Origin: Flavobacteriales bacterium UBA1937
GTDB taxonomy: Bacteria > Bacteroidota > Bacteroidia > Flavobacteriales > Weeksellaceae
Direction of reading: 5' to 3'
DNA length: 43,579 bases
NCBI GenBank assembly: GCA_002337005.1
Contig: DDFD01000115.1
Location: 1-43,579 of the forward strand
Shown in pieces: positions 34,577-42,653 of the stretch (the first letter of the stretch is position 1; every line of letters starts with the position of its first letter). The position numbers and the translations under genes were made by a program. Under the pieces are notes generated by a model, which searched no databases, was not told where the DNA came from, and saw only the letters and a program-made list of their open reading frames with translations.

Positions 34577-34607
34577 AGGAAGATTTCTGTGGAAAACTTC
34601 CTTTTTG
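34577..34607 (+). terminator. Terminator of the lipoprotein gene
   Basis: Perfect stem aaggaag / cttcctt plus inner pairing, then a T run, 33 bases after the stop codon. Confidence 0.85.
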
Positions 34608-34734
34608 TTTTGCTTTCATATCTCGTTAAATTTTCCGATATTTGTAAGTCTTTGAAAAAAGCAAAATTTTAATCAAAAATTATATAAAATAAAACTCGCT
34701 GAAAGCCAAAAGCAGAAAGCAGAAAGCATTTATT

Positions 34735-36669
34735 ATGAGTCAAAAACAATATACAGCAAGTAGTATTCAGGCATTAGAAGGTATGGAGCACGTACGTATG
34801 CGCCCTTCTATGTACATTGGTGATGTAGGTTTAAGAGGTCTTCACCATTTGGTTTATGAAGTAGTAGATAACTCTATCGATGAAGCTTTGGCAGGATATT
34901 GTGATACTATTACAGTTGCTATAAAAGAAGGTAATGCTATAGAAGTTACGGATAACGGACGTGGTATTCCTGTAGATTTTCACGAAAAAGAACAAAAATC
35001 TGCCTTAGAAGTGGTAATGACCAAAATTGGTGCAGGTGGTAAATTTGATAAAGATTCTTATAAAGTTTCTGGTGGTCTTCACGGAGTTGGGGTTTCTTGT
35101 GTTAATGCGCTTTCTAACGAAATGATTACTACCGTTTATAGAGACGGTAATGTTTATCAACAAGTGTATGCAAGAGGTAAAGCTCAAACTGGTGTTGAGG
35201 AGATTGGGCACAGTGATCATAGAGGTACCAAACAGTTTTTTCAGCCAGATGATACCATTTTTACTGAATTAGTCTATAATTATGATACGTTGGCAAACCG
35301 TTTAAGAGAGCTTTCTTACCTTAATAAAGGAATTACCATTACCATTACAGACGAAAGAGAAAAATTAGAAGACGGAACTTTCAAAACCGAAACTTTTCAT
35401 TCTCAAGGTGGTCTTAAAGAGTTTGTAGAATATATCGATGGTAATCGTGAATCTATTATGGAGCACGTAATCTTTATGGAAGGTGAACGTGATGATATTC
35501 CAGTAGAAGTAGCGATGCGTTATAATACTTCTTTTAACGAAAATCTTCACTCTTATGTGAATAACATCAATACTCACGAAGGAGGAACACACTTAGCAGG
35601 TTTTAGAAGAGCTCTTACAAGAACGCTTAAAAAATATGCAGACGAATTAGGACTTCCTGCAAAAGAAAAAGTAGAAGTTACAGGTGATGATTTTAGAGAA
35701 GGTCTTACAGCAGTAATTTCTGTAAAGGTGATGGAACCTCAGTTCGAAGGACAAACCAAAACAAAATTAGGTAACTCCGAAGTTTCTGGAGCTGTAGATA
35801 AAATTGTAGGCGAAATGCTTACCAATTTCTTAGAAGAGCATCCAAATGAAGCGAAAACCATTGTTCAGAAAGTAGTTTTAGCGGCGAAAGCGAGACAAGC
35901 TGCTAAAAAAGCAAGGGAAATGGTGCAACGTAAATCTCCGTTAGGTGGTTCTGGTTTGCCAGGTAAATTGGCAGATTGTTCTTCTAAAGATCCTGAAATT
36001 TCTGAAATTTTCTTAGTGGAGGGAGATTCTGCAGGTGGTACTGCTAAACAAGGTAGAGATAGACATTTCCAGGCGATTCTTCCATTAAGAGGTAAAATCT
36101 TGAATGTTGAGAAATCTATGCTTCATAAAGTGTATGATAATGAGGAAATTAGAAATATTTATACCGCACTTGGTGTTTCTGTAGGAACCGAAGAAGATAG
36201 CAAAGCATTGAATATTTCTAAACTGAGATATCACAAAGTCGTAATTATGACCGATGCTGATATTGATGGTTCTCACATTTCTACCCTTATTCTTACTTTC
36301 TTCTTTAGATATATGAAGGAGCTGATAGAGCAAGGTTATATTTATATAGCGCAACCGCCTTTATATTTATTGAAAAAAGGAAAAAAAGAAATGTACGCTT
36401 ACAACGAAAAAGAGAGAGAAGCAATGGTTGCAGAAATGTCACCAGATGGTAAAGGTGTAGAAATCCAGCGTTACAAAGGTCTTGGTGAGATGAATGCAGA
36501 ACAACTTTGGGAAACTACTCTAAATCCTGAACACAGAATTCTGAAACAAGTAACCATAGAAAGTTTAGCAGATGCAGATAATGTATTTTCTATGTTGATG
36601 GGAGACGAAGTTCCGCCAAGAAGAGAATTTATTGAGAGAAACGCAGTGTATGCTAATATTGATGTGTAA
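34735..36669 (+). CDS. gyrB: DNA gyrase subunit B
   Basis: ATP-driven subunit of gyrase, which introduces negative supercoils. It has 644 residues, the short form without the enterobacterial insert. The GHKL ATPase domain has VRMRPSMYIGD, EVVDNSIDEAL, DNGRGIPVD and GGLHGVGVSCVNALS. The TOPRIM domain has EIFLVEGDSAGGTAKQGR and MTDADIDGSHI; the C-terminal gyrA-interaction region has QRYKGLGEMNAEQLWETT. ParE is an alternative but the length and KGLGEMNAEQLWETTLNP pattern favour GyrB. The 5' leader contains the short tandem repeat agcagaa (34711-34728) and a near-match promoter box (GATATTTG at 34638-34645). Confidence 0.95.
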   Translation: MSQKQYTASSIQALEGMEHVRMRPSMYIGDVGLRGLHHLVYEVVDNSIDEALAGYCDTITVAIKEGNAIEVTDNGRGIPVDFHEKEQKSALEVVMTKIGAGGKFDKDSYKVSGGLHGVGVSCVNALSNEMITTVYRDGNVYQQVYARGKAQTGVEEIGHSDHRGTKQFFQPDDTIFTELVYNYDTLANRLRELSYLNKGITITITDEREKLEDGTFKTETFHSQGGLKEFVEYIDGNRESIMEHVIFMEGERDDIPVEVAMRYNTSFNENLHSYVNNINTHEGGTHLAGFRRALTRTLKKYADELGLPAKEKVEVTGDDFREGLTAVISVKVMEPQFEGQTKTKLGNSEVSGAVDKIVGEMLTNFLEEHPNEAKTIVQKVVLAAKARQAAKKAREMVQRKSPLGGSGLPGKLADCSSKDPEISEIFLVEGDSAGGTAKQGRDRHFQAILPLRGKILNVEKSMLHKVYDNEEIRNIYTALGVSVGTEEDSKALNISKLRYHKVVIMTDADIDGSHISTLILTFFFRYMKELIEQGYIYIAQPPLYLLKKGKKEMYAYNEKEREAMVAEMSPDGKGVEIQRYKGLGEMNAEQLWETTLNPEHRILKQVTIESLADADNVFSMLMGDEVPPRREFIERNAVYANIDV

Positions 36670-36690
36670 AATAAATCAAATTAAATCATA

Positions 36691-36728
36691 AAAAAAGAAG
36701 CATTGAAAAATGCTTCTTTTTTGTTTTT
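36691..36728. terminator. Bidirectional terminator between gyrB and TM2 gene
   Basis: Stem aaaaaagaagcatt / aatgcttctttttt with a 4-5 base loop. Flanking A and T runs make it functional on both strands for the convergent genes. Confidence 0.88.
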
Positions 36729-36968
36729 TTAGAACCAACCTTTTCTACCAACTTGGTAAGTATTGTAAAATTCTTCGTCTGATTTTGTAAGGTAGATAAT
36801 TCCTTCTACGAAAGGAATAATTCCGGCTAATCCACAAGATACTAAGGTAATTACAATTTGAATAATACCTTCTTTTGTGTAGCCTAGTATAAACTTGTGA
36901 ATTCCTAGATATCCTAATAATAGTGCTAAAACTCCAGCTAATACTTTTTTGTTTTCTTGATTTTCCAT
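36729..36968 (-). CDS. TM2 domain-containing membrane protein
   Basis: A 79-residue inner-membrane protein of the TM2 family: two hydrophobic segments joined by a short conserved turn. The family signature is visible as LLGYLGIHKFILGYTKEGIIQ and the second segment VSCGLAGIIPFVEGIIYLTKSDEEFYNTY. Length is normal. The role of TM2 proteins in bacteria is unknown. It is a single gene with a TATTTTTG promoter upstream and shares a terminator with gyrB. Confidence 0.9.
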   Translation of the reverse strand: MENQENKKVLAGVLALLLGYLGIHKFILGYTKEGIIQIVITLVSCGLAGIIPFVEGIIYLTKSDEEFYNTYQVGRKGWF

Positions 36969-36988
36969 TTCTTCAAATTTTGTTTTTC

Positions 36989-37018
36989 CAAAAATACTGT
37001 TTTTTAGAAAAAAATAAA
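36989..37018 (-). promoter_or_regulatory. Promoter of the TM2 gene
   Basis: On the minus strand TTTA (37018-37015), 18-base spacer, TATTTTTG (36996-36989), then 20 bases to the ATG at 36968. Good match to the Bacteroidota layout. Confidence 0.6.
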
Positions 37019-37060
37019 TGATTAATTTCAGTTTTTATGAAAATTTTTGACTTTTAGTTT

Positions 37061-37092
37061 TTTATTAAAATCAATTTATTTGGTTAATTTTG
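37061..37092 (+). promoter_or_regulatory. Promoter of lipid kinase gene, probably leaderless
   Basis: -33-like TTTA at 37061-37064, 20-base spacer, exact TAATTTTG at 37085-37092. Only five bases (caccT-type, cacct) separate the box from the ATG at 37098, so the transcript would begin at or next to the start codon. Confidence 0.6.
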
Positions 37093-37097
37093 CACCT

Positions 37098-37946
37098 ATG
37101 CAAAAAATAGCCTTCATTATTAATCCGTTTTCTTCTAAAGGTAATTATCAACCGCTTCTAGAACAGTTGAAAAATAAAATTGAAAATCTTTTGGTTTACA
37201 TATCAGATTCCATTAATGGAACTGATGATTTTATCCGAAAAAATTGGGAAAATGTAGAGGTTTTTGTGGCAATTGGTGGTGATGGTACTATTTCTACTGT
37301 TGCAAAAAGCATTATTAATAGTAACAAAATCTTAGGAATAATTCCTGCAGGTTCTGGTAATGGTTTTGCCAATGAAACTCAATTTAATATTGGTTTAGAC
37401 CAACTTCTCAAGAAATTAGAAGCTCAAAATTTTAAAGAAATTGATACCTTTACCGTAAATGATAGATTTTCTATTAACGTTGCAGGAGTTGGCTTTGACG
37501 GAGCAGTGGTAGAAGCTTTCGAAAAAACATCCAGAGGTTTTAAAAATTATATCAAAACATCTATCCAAACGTATTTTAAATACCAACCTATCAAAATTAC
37601 TTTCGAAGAAAAATATAAAAAGTACAATGGTAAATATTTGATGATGAATATTGCCAATACTCGTCAATTTGGGAATAATGCTTACATTGCTCCTCATGCC
37701 AGTAAAAGCGATGGTTTGCTAGAAATTGCTTTGGTCAAAAAATTTCCTTTTACACACGCTGCTACTTTTGCCTATAGAATGTTTACTAAAAAATTGGTAG
37801 AAAATCAGTATTTAAAATATATTTCTGTTTCGGAAATAGAGTTTATCGTAAGTTCTAATTTATGGCATTTAGACGGCGAATTCAATAATATTGAGTCTCC
37901 TATAAAAGTAAAAATTTTACCAAAAAGTTTAAGGATTTTAATCTAA
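37098..37946 (+). CDS. Diacylglycerol/lipid kinase family protein
   Basis: A cytoplasmic or membrane-associated lipid kinase of the DAGK_cat fold (YegS/DgkB/BmrU type), 282 residues. The N-terminal nucleotide-binding half has MQKIAFIINPFSSKGN, the GGDGT motif in VFVAIGGDGTISTVAKSI, and GIIPAGSGNGFANETQ. The C-terminal half has INVAGVGFDGAVVEAFEK and SKSDGLLEIALVKKF, typical of the beta-sandwich domain. Start ATG 37098 is chosen: the longer frame from 37047 runs through the promoter box. Lipid substrate unknown. A single gene converging with photolyase (2-base gap between stops), with no clear terminator. Confidence 0.9.
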   Translation: MQKIAFIINPFSSKGNYQPLLEQLKNKIENLLVYISDSINGTDDFIRKNWENVEVFVAIGGDGTISTVAKSIINSNKILGIIPAGSGNGFANETQFNIGLDQLLKKLEAQNFKEIDTFTVNDRFSINVAGVGFDGAVVEAFEKTSRGFKNYIKTSIQTYFKYQPIKITFEEKYKKYNGKYLMMNIANTRQFGNNAYIAPHASKSDGLLEIALVKKFPFTHAATFAYRMFTKKLVENQYLKYISVSEIEFIVSSNLWHLDGEFNNIESPIKVKILPKSLRILI

Positions 37947-37948
37947 AA

Positions 37949-39250
37949 TTAATCTCCTAGCCCTTCTTTATACCTTTTTAAAGCTCTTTCTCTGGCAAAT
38001 TTATGTTCTATGATGGGTTTTGGATAAGCCGAAGTTCCGAACTCTTTTACCCATTTTTTGATGTAAATAAAATTTGGGTCGAATTTTTTCTGTTGCTCCT
38101 CTGGATTAAAAACTCTGAAATAAGGTGCTGCATCACAACCACTTCCTGCGCTCCATTGCCAGTTTCCATTGTTGGCACTTAAATCGTAATCCATTAATTT
38201 TTCTGCAAAATAACCTTCACCCAATCTCCAATCGGTAAGCAAATGTTTGGTCAAAAAACTCGCACAGACCATTCTCACTCTATTGTGCATCAATCCAGTT
38301 TCGTTTAATTCGCGCATTCCCGCATCTACAATTGGATAGCCTGTTTTTCCTTCGCACCATTTTTGGAACATAATTTCATTGTTTTCCCATTGTATGTTAT
38401 CGTATTTTTCTTTGAAAGAATGTTGTAACACTTTAGGAAAATGCCATAAGATTTGCATAAAAAATTCTCTCCAGATTAATTCTTTCAAATAAGTAGTATC
38501 ATTGAGTTTGCAAGCAGTTTTTATTAGTTTTCGAGTACTAATAGTCCCGAAACGTAGATGAACACTCATTTGTGAGGTTTCTTTAGTAGGTAAATTTCTG
38601 GTTTCGTGGTATTTTTCTAGAATTTCGAGATTAATTTTTGGCGGTTCAAATTGATAATTGGTTTTTTTGAATCCAATATGTTCTAATGTGATATTTTTCG
38701 TTTTGATTTCAAATAAATTCTCTAATTTTTTTTCAGAAGGAAATAAATCCAAAGGTTTTTCTTGAAATTTTAAAAACCATTGTTTAGAATAGGGTGTATA
38801 AACAGTGTATGGTTTACCATCTGCTTTTACAATTTCGTCTTTTTGAAAGATAACTTGGTCTTTAAAACTCTTAAAATTAATGTTTTTTGAAGCTAAAAAA
38901 TCTTTTATTTCTTGGTCTCTTTTTATGGCGTAAGGTTCATAATCCTCATTGCAAAAAACATTTTCAATTTCATATTGTTGACTTAGGTTTTCATAAATTT
39001 CTAATGGTTTTCCATAAAAAATCTGAATAGTTTTACCTTGTTTTTCTAAATATTCATTGAGTTTTTCTAACGCTTGAAAAATAAAATCTACACGTTTATC
39101 TTCTTTATTTTCAAGTTTTTCTAAAATATTGGTGTCAAAAATAAATATCGGCAAAACGGGGAGTTCAGATTGAAGAGCTTCATATAAACCGTGATTGTCT
39201 ATCAAACGTAAATCTCTTCTGAACCAAAATAAATTGAGTCTTGTTTTCAT
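37949..39250 (-). CDS. phrB: Deoxyribodipyrimidine photolyase (cryptochrome/photolyase class I)
   Basis: Light-driven repair of pyrimidine dimers, using FADH- and a second antenna chromophore. It has 433 residues. N-terminal photolyase domain: LNLFWFRRDLRLIDNHGLYEAL. C-terminal FAD-binding domain: RELIWREFFMQILWHFP, GYPIVDAGMRELNETGLMHNRVRMVCASFL, and DYDLSANNGNWQWSAGSG (with conserved Asn and Trp contacts). The electron-transfer tryptophans are likely included in the last two motifs. Start is ATG 39248-39250; an earlier TTG is one codon upstream. It is the last gene of the DUF2256-TIGR03643-SDR-MarR-photolyase run. CPD rather than 6-4 or DASH type is inferred from motif style. Confidence 0.93.
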   Translation of the reverse strand: MKTRLNLFWFRRDLRLIDNHGLYEALQSELPVLPIFIFDTNILEKLENKEDKRVDFIFQALEKLNEYLEKQGKTIQIFYGKPLEIYENLSQQYEIENVFCNEDYEPYAIKRDQEIKDFLASKNINFKSFKDQVIFQKDEIVKADGKPYTVYTPYSKQWFLKFQEKPLDLFPSEKKLENLFEIKTKNITLEHIGFKKTNYQFEPPKINLEILEKYHETRNLPTKETSQMSVHLRFGTISTRKLIKTACKLNDTTYLKELIWREFFMQILWHFPKVLQHSFKEKYDNIQWENNEIMFQKWCEGKTGYPIVDAGMRELNETGLMHNRVRMVCASFLTKHLLTDWRLGEGYFAEKLMDYDLSANNGNWQWSAGSGCDAAPYFRVFNPEEQQKKFDPNFIYIKKWVKEFGTSAYPKPIIEHKFARERALKRYKEGLGD

Positions 39251-39268
39251 CAAAAATGTTTAGAAATT

Positions 39269-39913
39269 TTATATTAAAGAATTGATTTCATCAATTTCTG
39301 CGGTTTTATATTCTTGATAAATATGAAAATGAAATTCATTGAGCTTTCTTAGAAGTTTTAGCAAATTTTCTTTTTCTTTTTCTTCTAATTTGGCAGATAA
39401 AACTCTAGAAGTTATTGTAACATCATTGATGGATTCTAAAAATGTTTTTTTTCCTAAATCGGTCAGTTTTAGTCGGGTAGTTCTTTTGTCATTTTCATCA
39501 GGGAATTCTTCTACCAAATTATTTTTTACCATTCTTTTAATGATTTCAATACCAGTTTGTTTTTCGTGGGCATTTCGTTCTACCAATTGCATTTTGGTGA
39601 GTGTTTCTTCGTCCATCAGTCGATAGAGATAGGTAAATTCTTCGTTCGCCAAGTGCGGAAAATCCTTCAAACCACGTCTTATCATTTGTTTGGTAAATCT
39701 GCCTAAAAGAATTACTTGTTTGGCGATTTCGTTTTCCAAATCAAAAACTTTTTGTTTCTCTTTTTTGAATAATTCGGTAGGATTGACGGCGTTATATGCT
39801 TTTTCGTTTAGCCAAATTCTAAATTCTTCTATCGTGGCATTAGATTTATTCTTTTCTTTTTGAAATTCGTCAATTTCAAGAATTACATTGATTAAAAAAT
39901 TAGTATTCATCAT
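39269..39913 (-). CDS. MarR-family transcriptional regulator
   Basis: A homodimeric winged-helix regulator, 214 residues, longer at the N-terminus than most MarR proteins (about 150). The central winged helix reads LANEEFTYLYRLMDEETLTKMQLVERN followed by recognition and wing EKQTGIEIIKRMVKNNLVEEFPDENDKRTTRLKLTDLGKKTF; the DxxDxRxxxxxLTxxG pattern is visible as DENDKRTTRLKLTDLG. It is 18 bases upstream of the photolyase gene and 8 bases after the SDR stop, so all three are co-transcribed. The ligand is unknown. The start is one of two adjacent ATG codons. Confidence 0.88.
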   Translation of the reverse strand: MMNTNFLINVILEIDEFQKEKNKSNATIEEFRIWLNEKAYNAVNPTELFKKEKQKVFDLENEIAKQVILLGRFTKQMIRRGLKDFPHLANEEFTYLYRLMDEETLTKMQLVERNAHEKQTGIEIIKRMVKNNLVEEFPDENDKRTTRLKLTDLGKKTFLESINDVTITSRVLSAKLEEKEKENLLKLLRKLNEFHFHIYQEYKTAEIDEINSLI

Positions 39914-39921
39914 TATTCAGT

Positions 39922-40620
39922 TTAAATTTTTAGACTCCCTATTCCTCCATCTATTCCGATTATTTGTCCTGTGATCCAACTGCTGGAATCGGAGAGTAAA
40001 AATACAACCATTTTTGCAATTTCTTCGGCATTTCCTATTTTCTGTAACGGATGTCTTTTAGCCGAAGTTTCTCTACGTTCTTCCGAAGATAGCAATTGTG
40101 CCGCTAATTTGGTATCTGTTAAAGAAGGAGCAATGGCGTTAATTCTTATTTTTTGAGCTGCAAATTCTGCAGCTAAACTTTTGGTTAAGCCCTCTATTGC
40201 AGCTTTGGAAGACGCAATAGAAGCGTGAAAAGGCATTCCTATTTTGGCTGCTACAGAACTAAAAAGTACCACACTTGCACTTTCTGATTTTTTAAGATTC
40301 GGGAGCAGTTTTTGAATTATTTTTATAGCTCCTAAAACATTGATTTCAAAATCGTTTTTAAAATCCTCTTCCGTTAATCTATTAAAAGGCTTTAGGTTGA
40401 TGCTTCCAGGAGCATAAACTAAGCCGTCAAGAACATCTGGAAAAGGAATGTCGTCAAGATTATCTTGCAGAATATTTTTTTCAAAAAATTGAATATTGAG
40501 CGGTTCTGATTCTGAAGTTTTGCTCCTTGAAATTCCCAAAACGTGATGCGAATGTTGAAGCTCTTTTGTAGTTGCCAATCCAATGCCGCTTCCGCAACCA
40601 ATAATAACGATGTTCTTCAT
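39922..40620 (-). CDS. SDR family oxidoreductase
   Basis: A cytoplasmic NAD(P)-dependent short-chain dehydrogenase/reductase, 232 residues. Cofactor motif is GCGSGIGLA near residue 10. VYAPGSINLKPF takes the place of the NNAG motif, the catalytic Ser is in SVVLFSSVAAKIG, and the YxxxK is replaced: HASIASSKAAIEG has Ser at the usual Tyr position. RINAIAPSLTDTKL and GQIIGIDGGIG are typical C-terminal SDR motifs. The missing Tyr makes normal SDR catalysis doubtful. Start ATG 40618-40620 is chosen over a longer frame made of repeat DNA. In the photolyase-associated operon. Confidence 0.88.
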   Translation of the reverse strand: MKNIVIIGCGSGIGLATTKELQHSHHVLGISRSKTSESEPLNIQFFEKNILQDNLDDIPFPDVLDGLVYAPGSINLKPFNRLTEEDFKNDFEINVLGAIKIIQKLLPNLKKSESASVVLFSSVAAKIGMPFHASIASSKAAIEGLTKSLAAEFAAQKIRINAIAPSLTDTKLAAQLLSSEERRETSAKRHPLQKIGNAEEIAKMVVFLLSDSSSWITGQIIGIDGGIGSLKI

Positions 40621-40673
40621 TTTATTATTTGTTTTTATTTTTTTACAGATCTCATAGATTATACAGATTTTGA

Positions 40674-40733
40674 ATCTCAAAACTCGTATCTCGAACCTCA
40701 AACCTCGAATCCTGTATCTCGAATCTCGCTCAT
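40674..40733. repeat. Degenerate ctcgaa-type short tandem repeats
   Basis: Runs of 8-12 base units such as ctcgtatctcgaac, ctcaaacctcgaat and ctgtatctcgaatctcgct. Related text (aacttctaacctcc) occurs at 413-427 and (tcaattctcaactttcaat) at 16912-16930. It lies between SDR and TIGR03643 genes. Just upstream, acagatctcatagattatac resembles the cag-word repeats near the kdp locus. Confidence 0.55.
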
Positions 40734-41011
40734 CTTTTCGAAATTTTATTGAGACTGATGGTTCTTTGTCTGCTGCATTTGAATCGGTTGATTTCCGAAT
40801 TCCTCTTCATTAGATGTTTTTTGCTTACGCCAGAATTTACTCTTTTTCGCCAAAGGTTGAATGAACTTTGTTTAAGTTCGGTTCGCATTAATTTAATCAC
40901 CTCACTTTCGGGTAGCCCAAACTGAAATTCTATGGCTTCGAATGGCGTTCTGTCTTCCCAAGCCATTTCTATAATTCGGTCAATTTCTTTAATTGTTAGA
41001 TTGTTTTTCAC
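40730..41011 (-). CDS. TIGR03643 family protein (DUF2805)
   Basis: A small basic protein, 93 residues, of the uncharacterised TIGR03643/DUF2805 family. The conserved part reads KEIDRIIEMAWEDRTPFEAI, FGLPESEVIKLMR and SSFNLWRKRV, typical of the family, which looks like a helix-turn-helix-like fold. The start is GTG at 41009-41011, whose G is the last base of the DUF2256 stop codon (TAGTG), so translation is probably coupled. Family members are, from memory, often encoded next to DUF2256 and cryptochrome/photolyase genes. Function unknown. Confidence 0.88.
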   Translation of the reverse strand: MKNNLTIKEIDRIIEMAWEDRTPFEAIEFQFGLPESEVIKLMRTELKQSSFNLWRKRVNSGVSKKHLMKRNSEINRFKCSRQRTISLNKISKR

Positions 41012-41157
41012 TACAATTTATTCAGATTTTTAGATTTGTTTTTTCTGCATTTTTCGCTGCAATATTTTACTTCTTCCCAATTTTTTGCCCATTTTTTTCG
41101 CCAATTGAAGGATAAACCGCAAACCAGACAAATTTTCGAAGGCAAATTTTTAGGCAT
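41011..41157 (-). CDS. DUF2256 domain zinc-ribbon-like small protein
   Basis: A 48-residue protein read directly from the reverse strand: start ATG 41155-41157, stop TAG 41013-41011. It begins MPKNLPSKICLVCGLSFNWR and has CxxC (ICLVCG), a WRKKWAKNWEEVKYC segment and a second cysteine pair CSEKC. This is the DUF2256 signature with four cysteines fit for one zinc ion. Its stop overlaps the next start by one base. Function unknown; it is commonly linked with photolyase/cryptochrome genes. Confidence 0.88.
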   Translation of the reverse strand: MPKNLPSKICLVCGLSFNWRKKWAKNWEEVKYCSEKCRKNKSKNLNKL

Positions 41158-41230
41158 TTTATTTAATTTTTCAGAGATTACTAGATAGTTTTATTTCAAA
41201 AAAATCCAATATTTAAAACGTTTTTTTTTA

Positions 41231-41310
41231 CTCTCGCAGATTGGGCTGATTTCGCAGATAAATAGTTACTGAATTTTATATCTGCAAAATCTGTTTAATC
41301 AGCAAGAGCA
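41231..41310. repeat. Gene-less foldback element (MITE-like) with cag-word arms
   Basis: Two imperfect inverted arms: left ctctcgcagattgggctgat ending ttcgcagata (41231-41260), right tatctgcaaaatctgtttaa ending tcagcaagag (41279-41308), about 75 percent complementary with an 18-base spacer. Each arm has three CTG/CAG words about 9 bases apart, ending gagag/ctctc-like, the same layout as the GxxExxY cassette ends. No ORF and no clear target duplication. Confidence 0.6.
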
Positions 41311-41330
41311 GAAGATTTTTCATTATGAAA

Positions 41331-42653
41331 TTATTTTGTGACCATATAATTTTTAAATCGGTTGATTTCTATATTTTCCGCTCGTAAATCATGCATCATA
41401 TTGTACAAACCAAAAAAAGTTCGGTTCAGGTAAATAAAATGACGAGAACCACGATTGGTGTTCATTGTTTTTAATTCATTGAGTTTGGCATATTTTTGCC
41501 CAATATCGGCTATTTTTTGGAAGAAATTTTCATCAGAAAAATCAAAATTTTCCGAATTAAAAGGTTGGGTAAATAATTCTAACATTTCGTGGAATAGCGC
41601 GCTGAAAAACTGTTTTTCTTCTGCAGAATCATCATTTCTTAGGATTTCTAGCTCGTAGAGTTTTTGGCTGAAAAAATCTGGATTTTGAAGATTTTCTTTT
41701 TTTGCTAATTCGAAGTATGGTTCGTAAAAATCCATCGGAATTTCTTTGATGCATCCAAAATCAATCACCATTAAATCCTTTTCTTCTGAAACTAAAAAAT
41801 TTCCCGGATGTGGATCTGCGTGAACTTGTTTCAGAATGTGCATTTGGTACATATAAAAATCCCAAAGTGTTTGCCCAATTTGGTTGAGATGAGATTGAGA
41901 ATGTTTTTCTTTTATAAATTCTGAAAAATGTTTTCCTTGCATCCAATCCATTGTGATGATTTTCTCGCAGGAAAATTCTGGGTAGTAATTCGGAAATTTC
42001 AGGTTCGGAATATGCTCACAGTTTTTAGCGATGTTTTGGCTTCTTTCCAATTCTAAAATATAATTGGTTTCTTCGTACAATTTATCTTCCACTTCTTTGA
42101 AATACGCTTCTGAACCTTCTTTGCGGATGTTGAACATTTTCATGGCAATCGGTTTTACCAATTTCAAATCGCTAGAAATACTTTCTTGTACACCTGGATA
42201 TTGTATTTTTACAGCAAATTCTTTTCCGTCGATTTTCGCTTTGTGAACCTGACCAATACTTGCTGCATTCACCGATTCTGGCGAAAATTCATCAAAAATA
42301 TCTTCGGGATTTTTTCCGAAATATTTTCGAAACGTTTTCCGTACCAAAGCACCCGAAAGTGGCGGAACCGAAAACTGCGAAAGTGAGAATTTTTCGACGT
42401 ATTGAGCCGGCATAATGTTTTTTTCCATACTCAACATTTGGGCAACTTTCAGGGCAGAACCTTTCAGTTCCTTCAAGCTGTCGTAGATGTCAGAAGCATT
42501 GTCTTCATGAAGAATTTTTTTGGCTTCGTCTTCGTCTTTGGTGATTTTGTTTCCGTAATATTTTAGGTAATTTACGCCCACTTTAGCACCGGCTTTCAAT
42601 AAATTGGAAGCTCTTTCTATTTTACCAGTTGGGATTTTATCAAGCGTTTTCAT
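41331..42653 (-). CDS. ABC1/AarF/UbiB-family atypical kinase
   Basis: A 440-residue ABC1 (ADCK/UbiB) protein-kinase-like ATPase. The family's Lys-containing motif reads SALKVAQMLSME (KxGQ-like variant, KVAQ). The ExD-type and nucleotide motifs include SAASIGQVHKAKIDGKEFAVKIQYPGV (A-rich loop and catalytic Lys), and LKQVHADPHPGNFLVSEEKDLMVIDFGCIKEI carries the catalytic HADPHPGN and DFG. UbiB members assist ubiquinone or menaquinone synthesis; this small divergent type appears in Bacteroidota and archaea without that pathway role known. Its ATG overlaps the TetR stop by one base (TAATG), indicating translational coupling. No long C-terminal membrane anchor is seen. Confidence 0.9.
   Translation of the reverse strand: MKTLDKIPTGKIERASNLLKAGAKVGVNYLKYYGNKITKDEDEAKKILHEDNASDIYDSLKELKGSALKVAQMLSMEKNIMPAQYVEKFSLSQFSVPPLSGALVRKTFRKYFGKNPEDIFDEFSPESVNAASIGQVHKAKIDGKEFAVKIQYPGVQESISSDLKLVKPIAMKMFNIRKEGSEAYFKEVEDKLYEETNYILELERSQNIAKNCEHIPNLKFPNYYPEFSCEKIITMDWMQGKHFSEFIKEKHSQSHLNQIGQTLWDFYMYQMHILKQVHADPHPGNFLVSEEKDLMVIDFGCIKEIPMDFYEPYFELAKKENLQNPDFFSQKLYELEILRNDDSAEEKQFFSALFHEMLELFTQPFNSENFDFSDENFFQKIADIGQKYAKLNELKTMNTNRGSRHFIYLNRTFFGLYNMMHDLRAENIEINRFKNYMVTK

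Noticed and set aside
36690..37047. tRNA or small RNA gene in the gaps around gyrB and TM2
   Set aside because: Only a bidirectional terminator and promoter boxes were found; no cloverleaf or T-loop pattern was seen here or in other gaps of the window.
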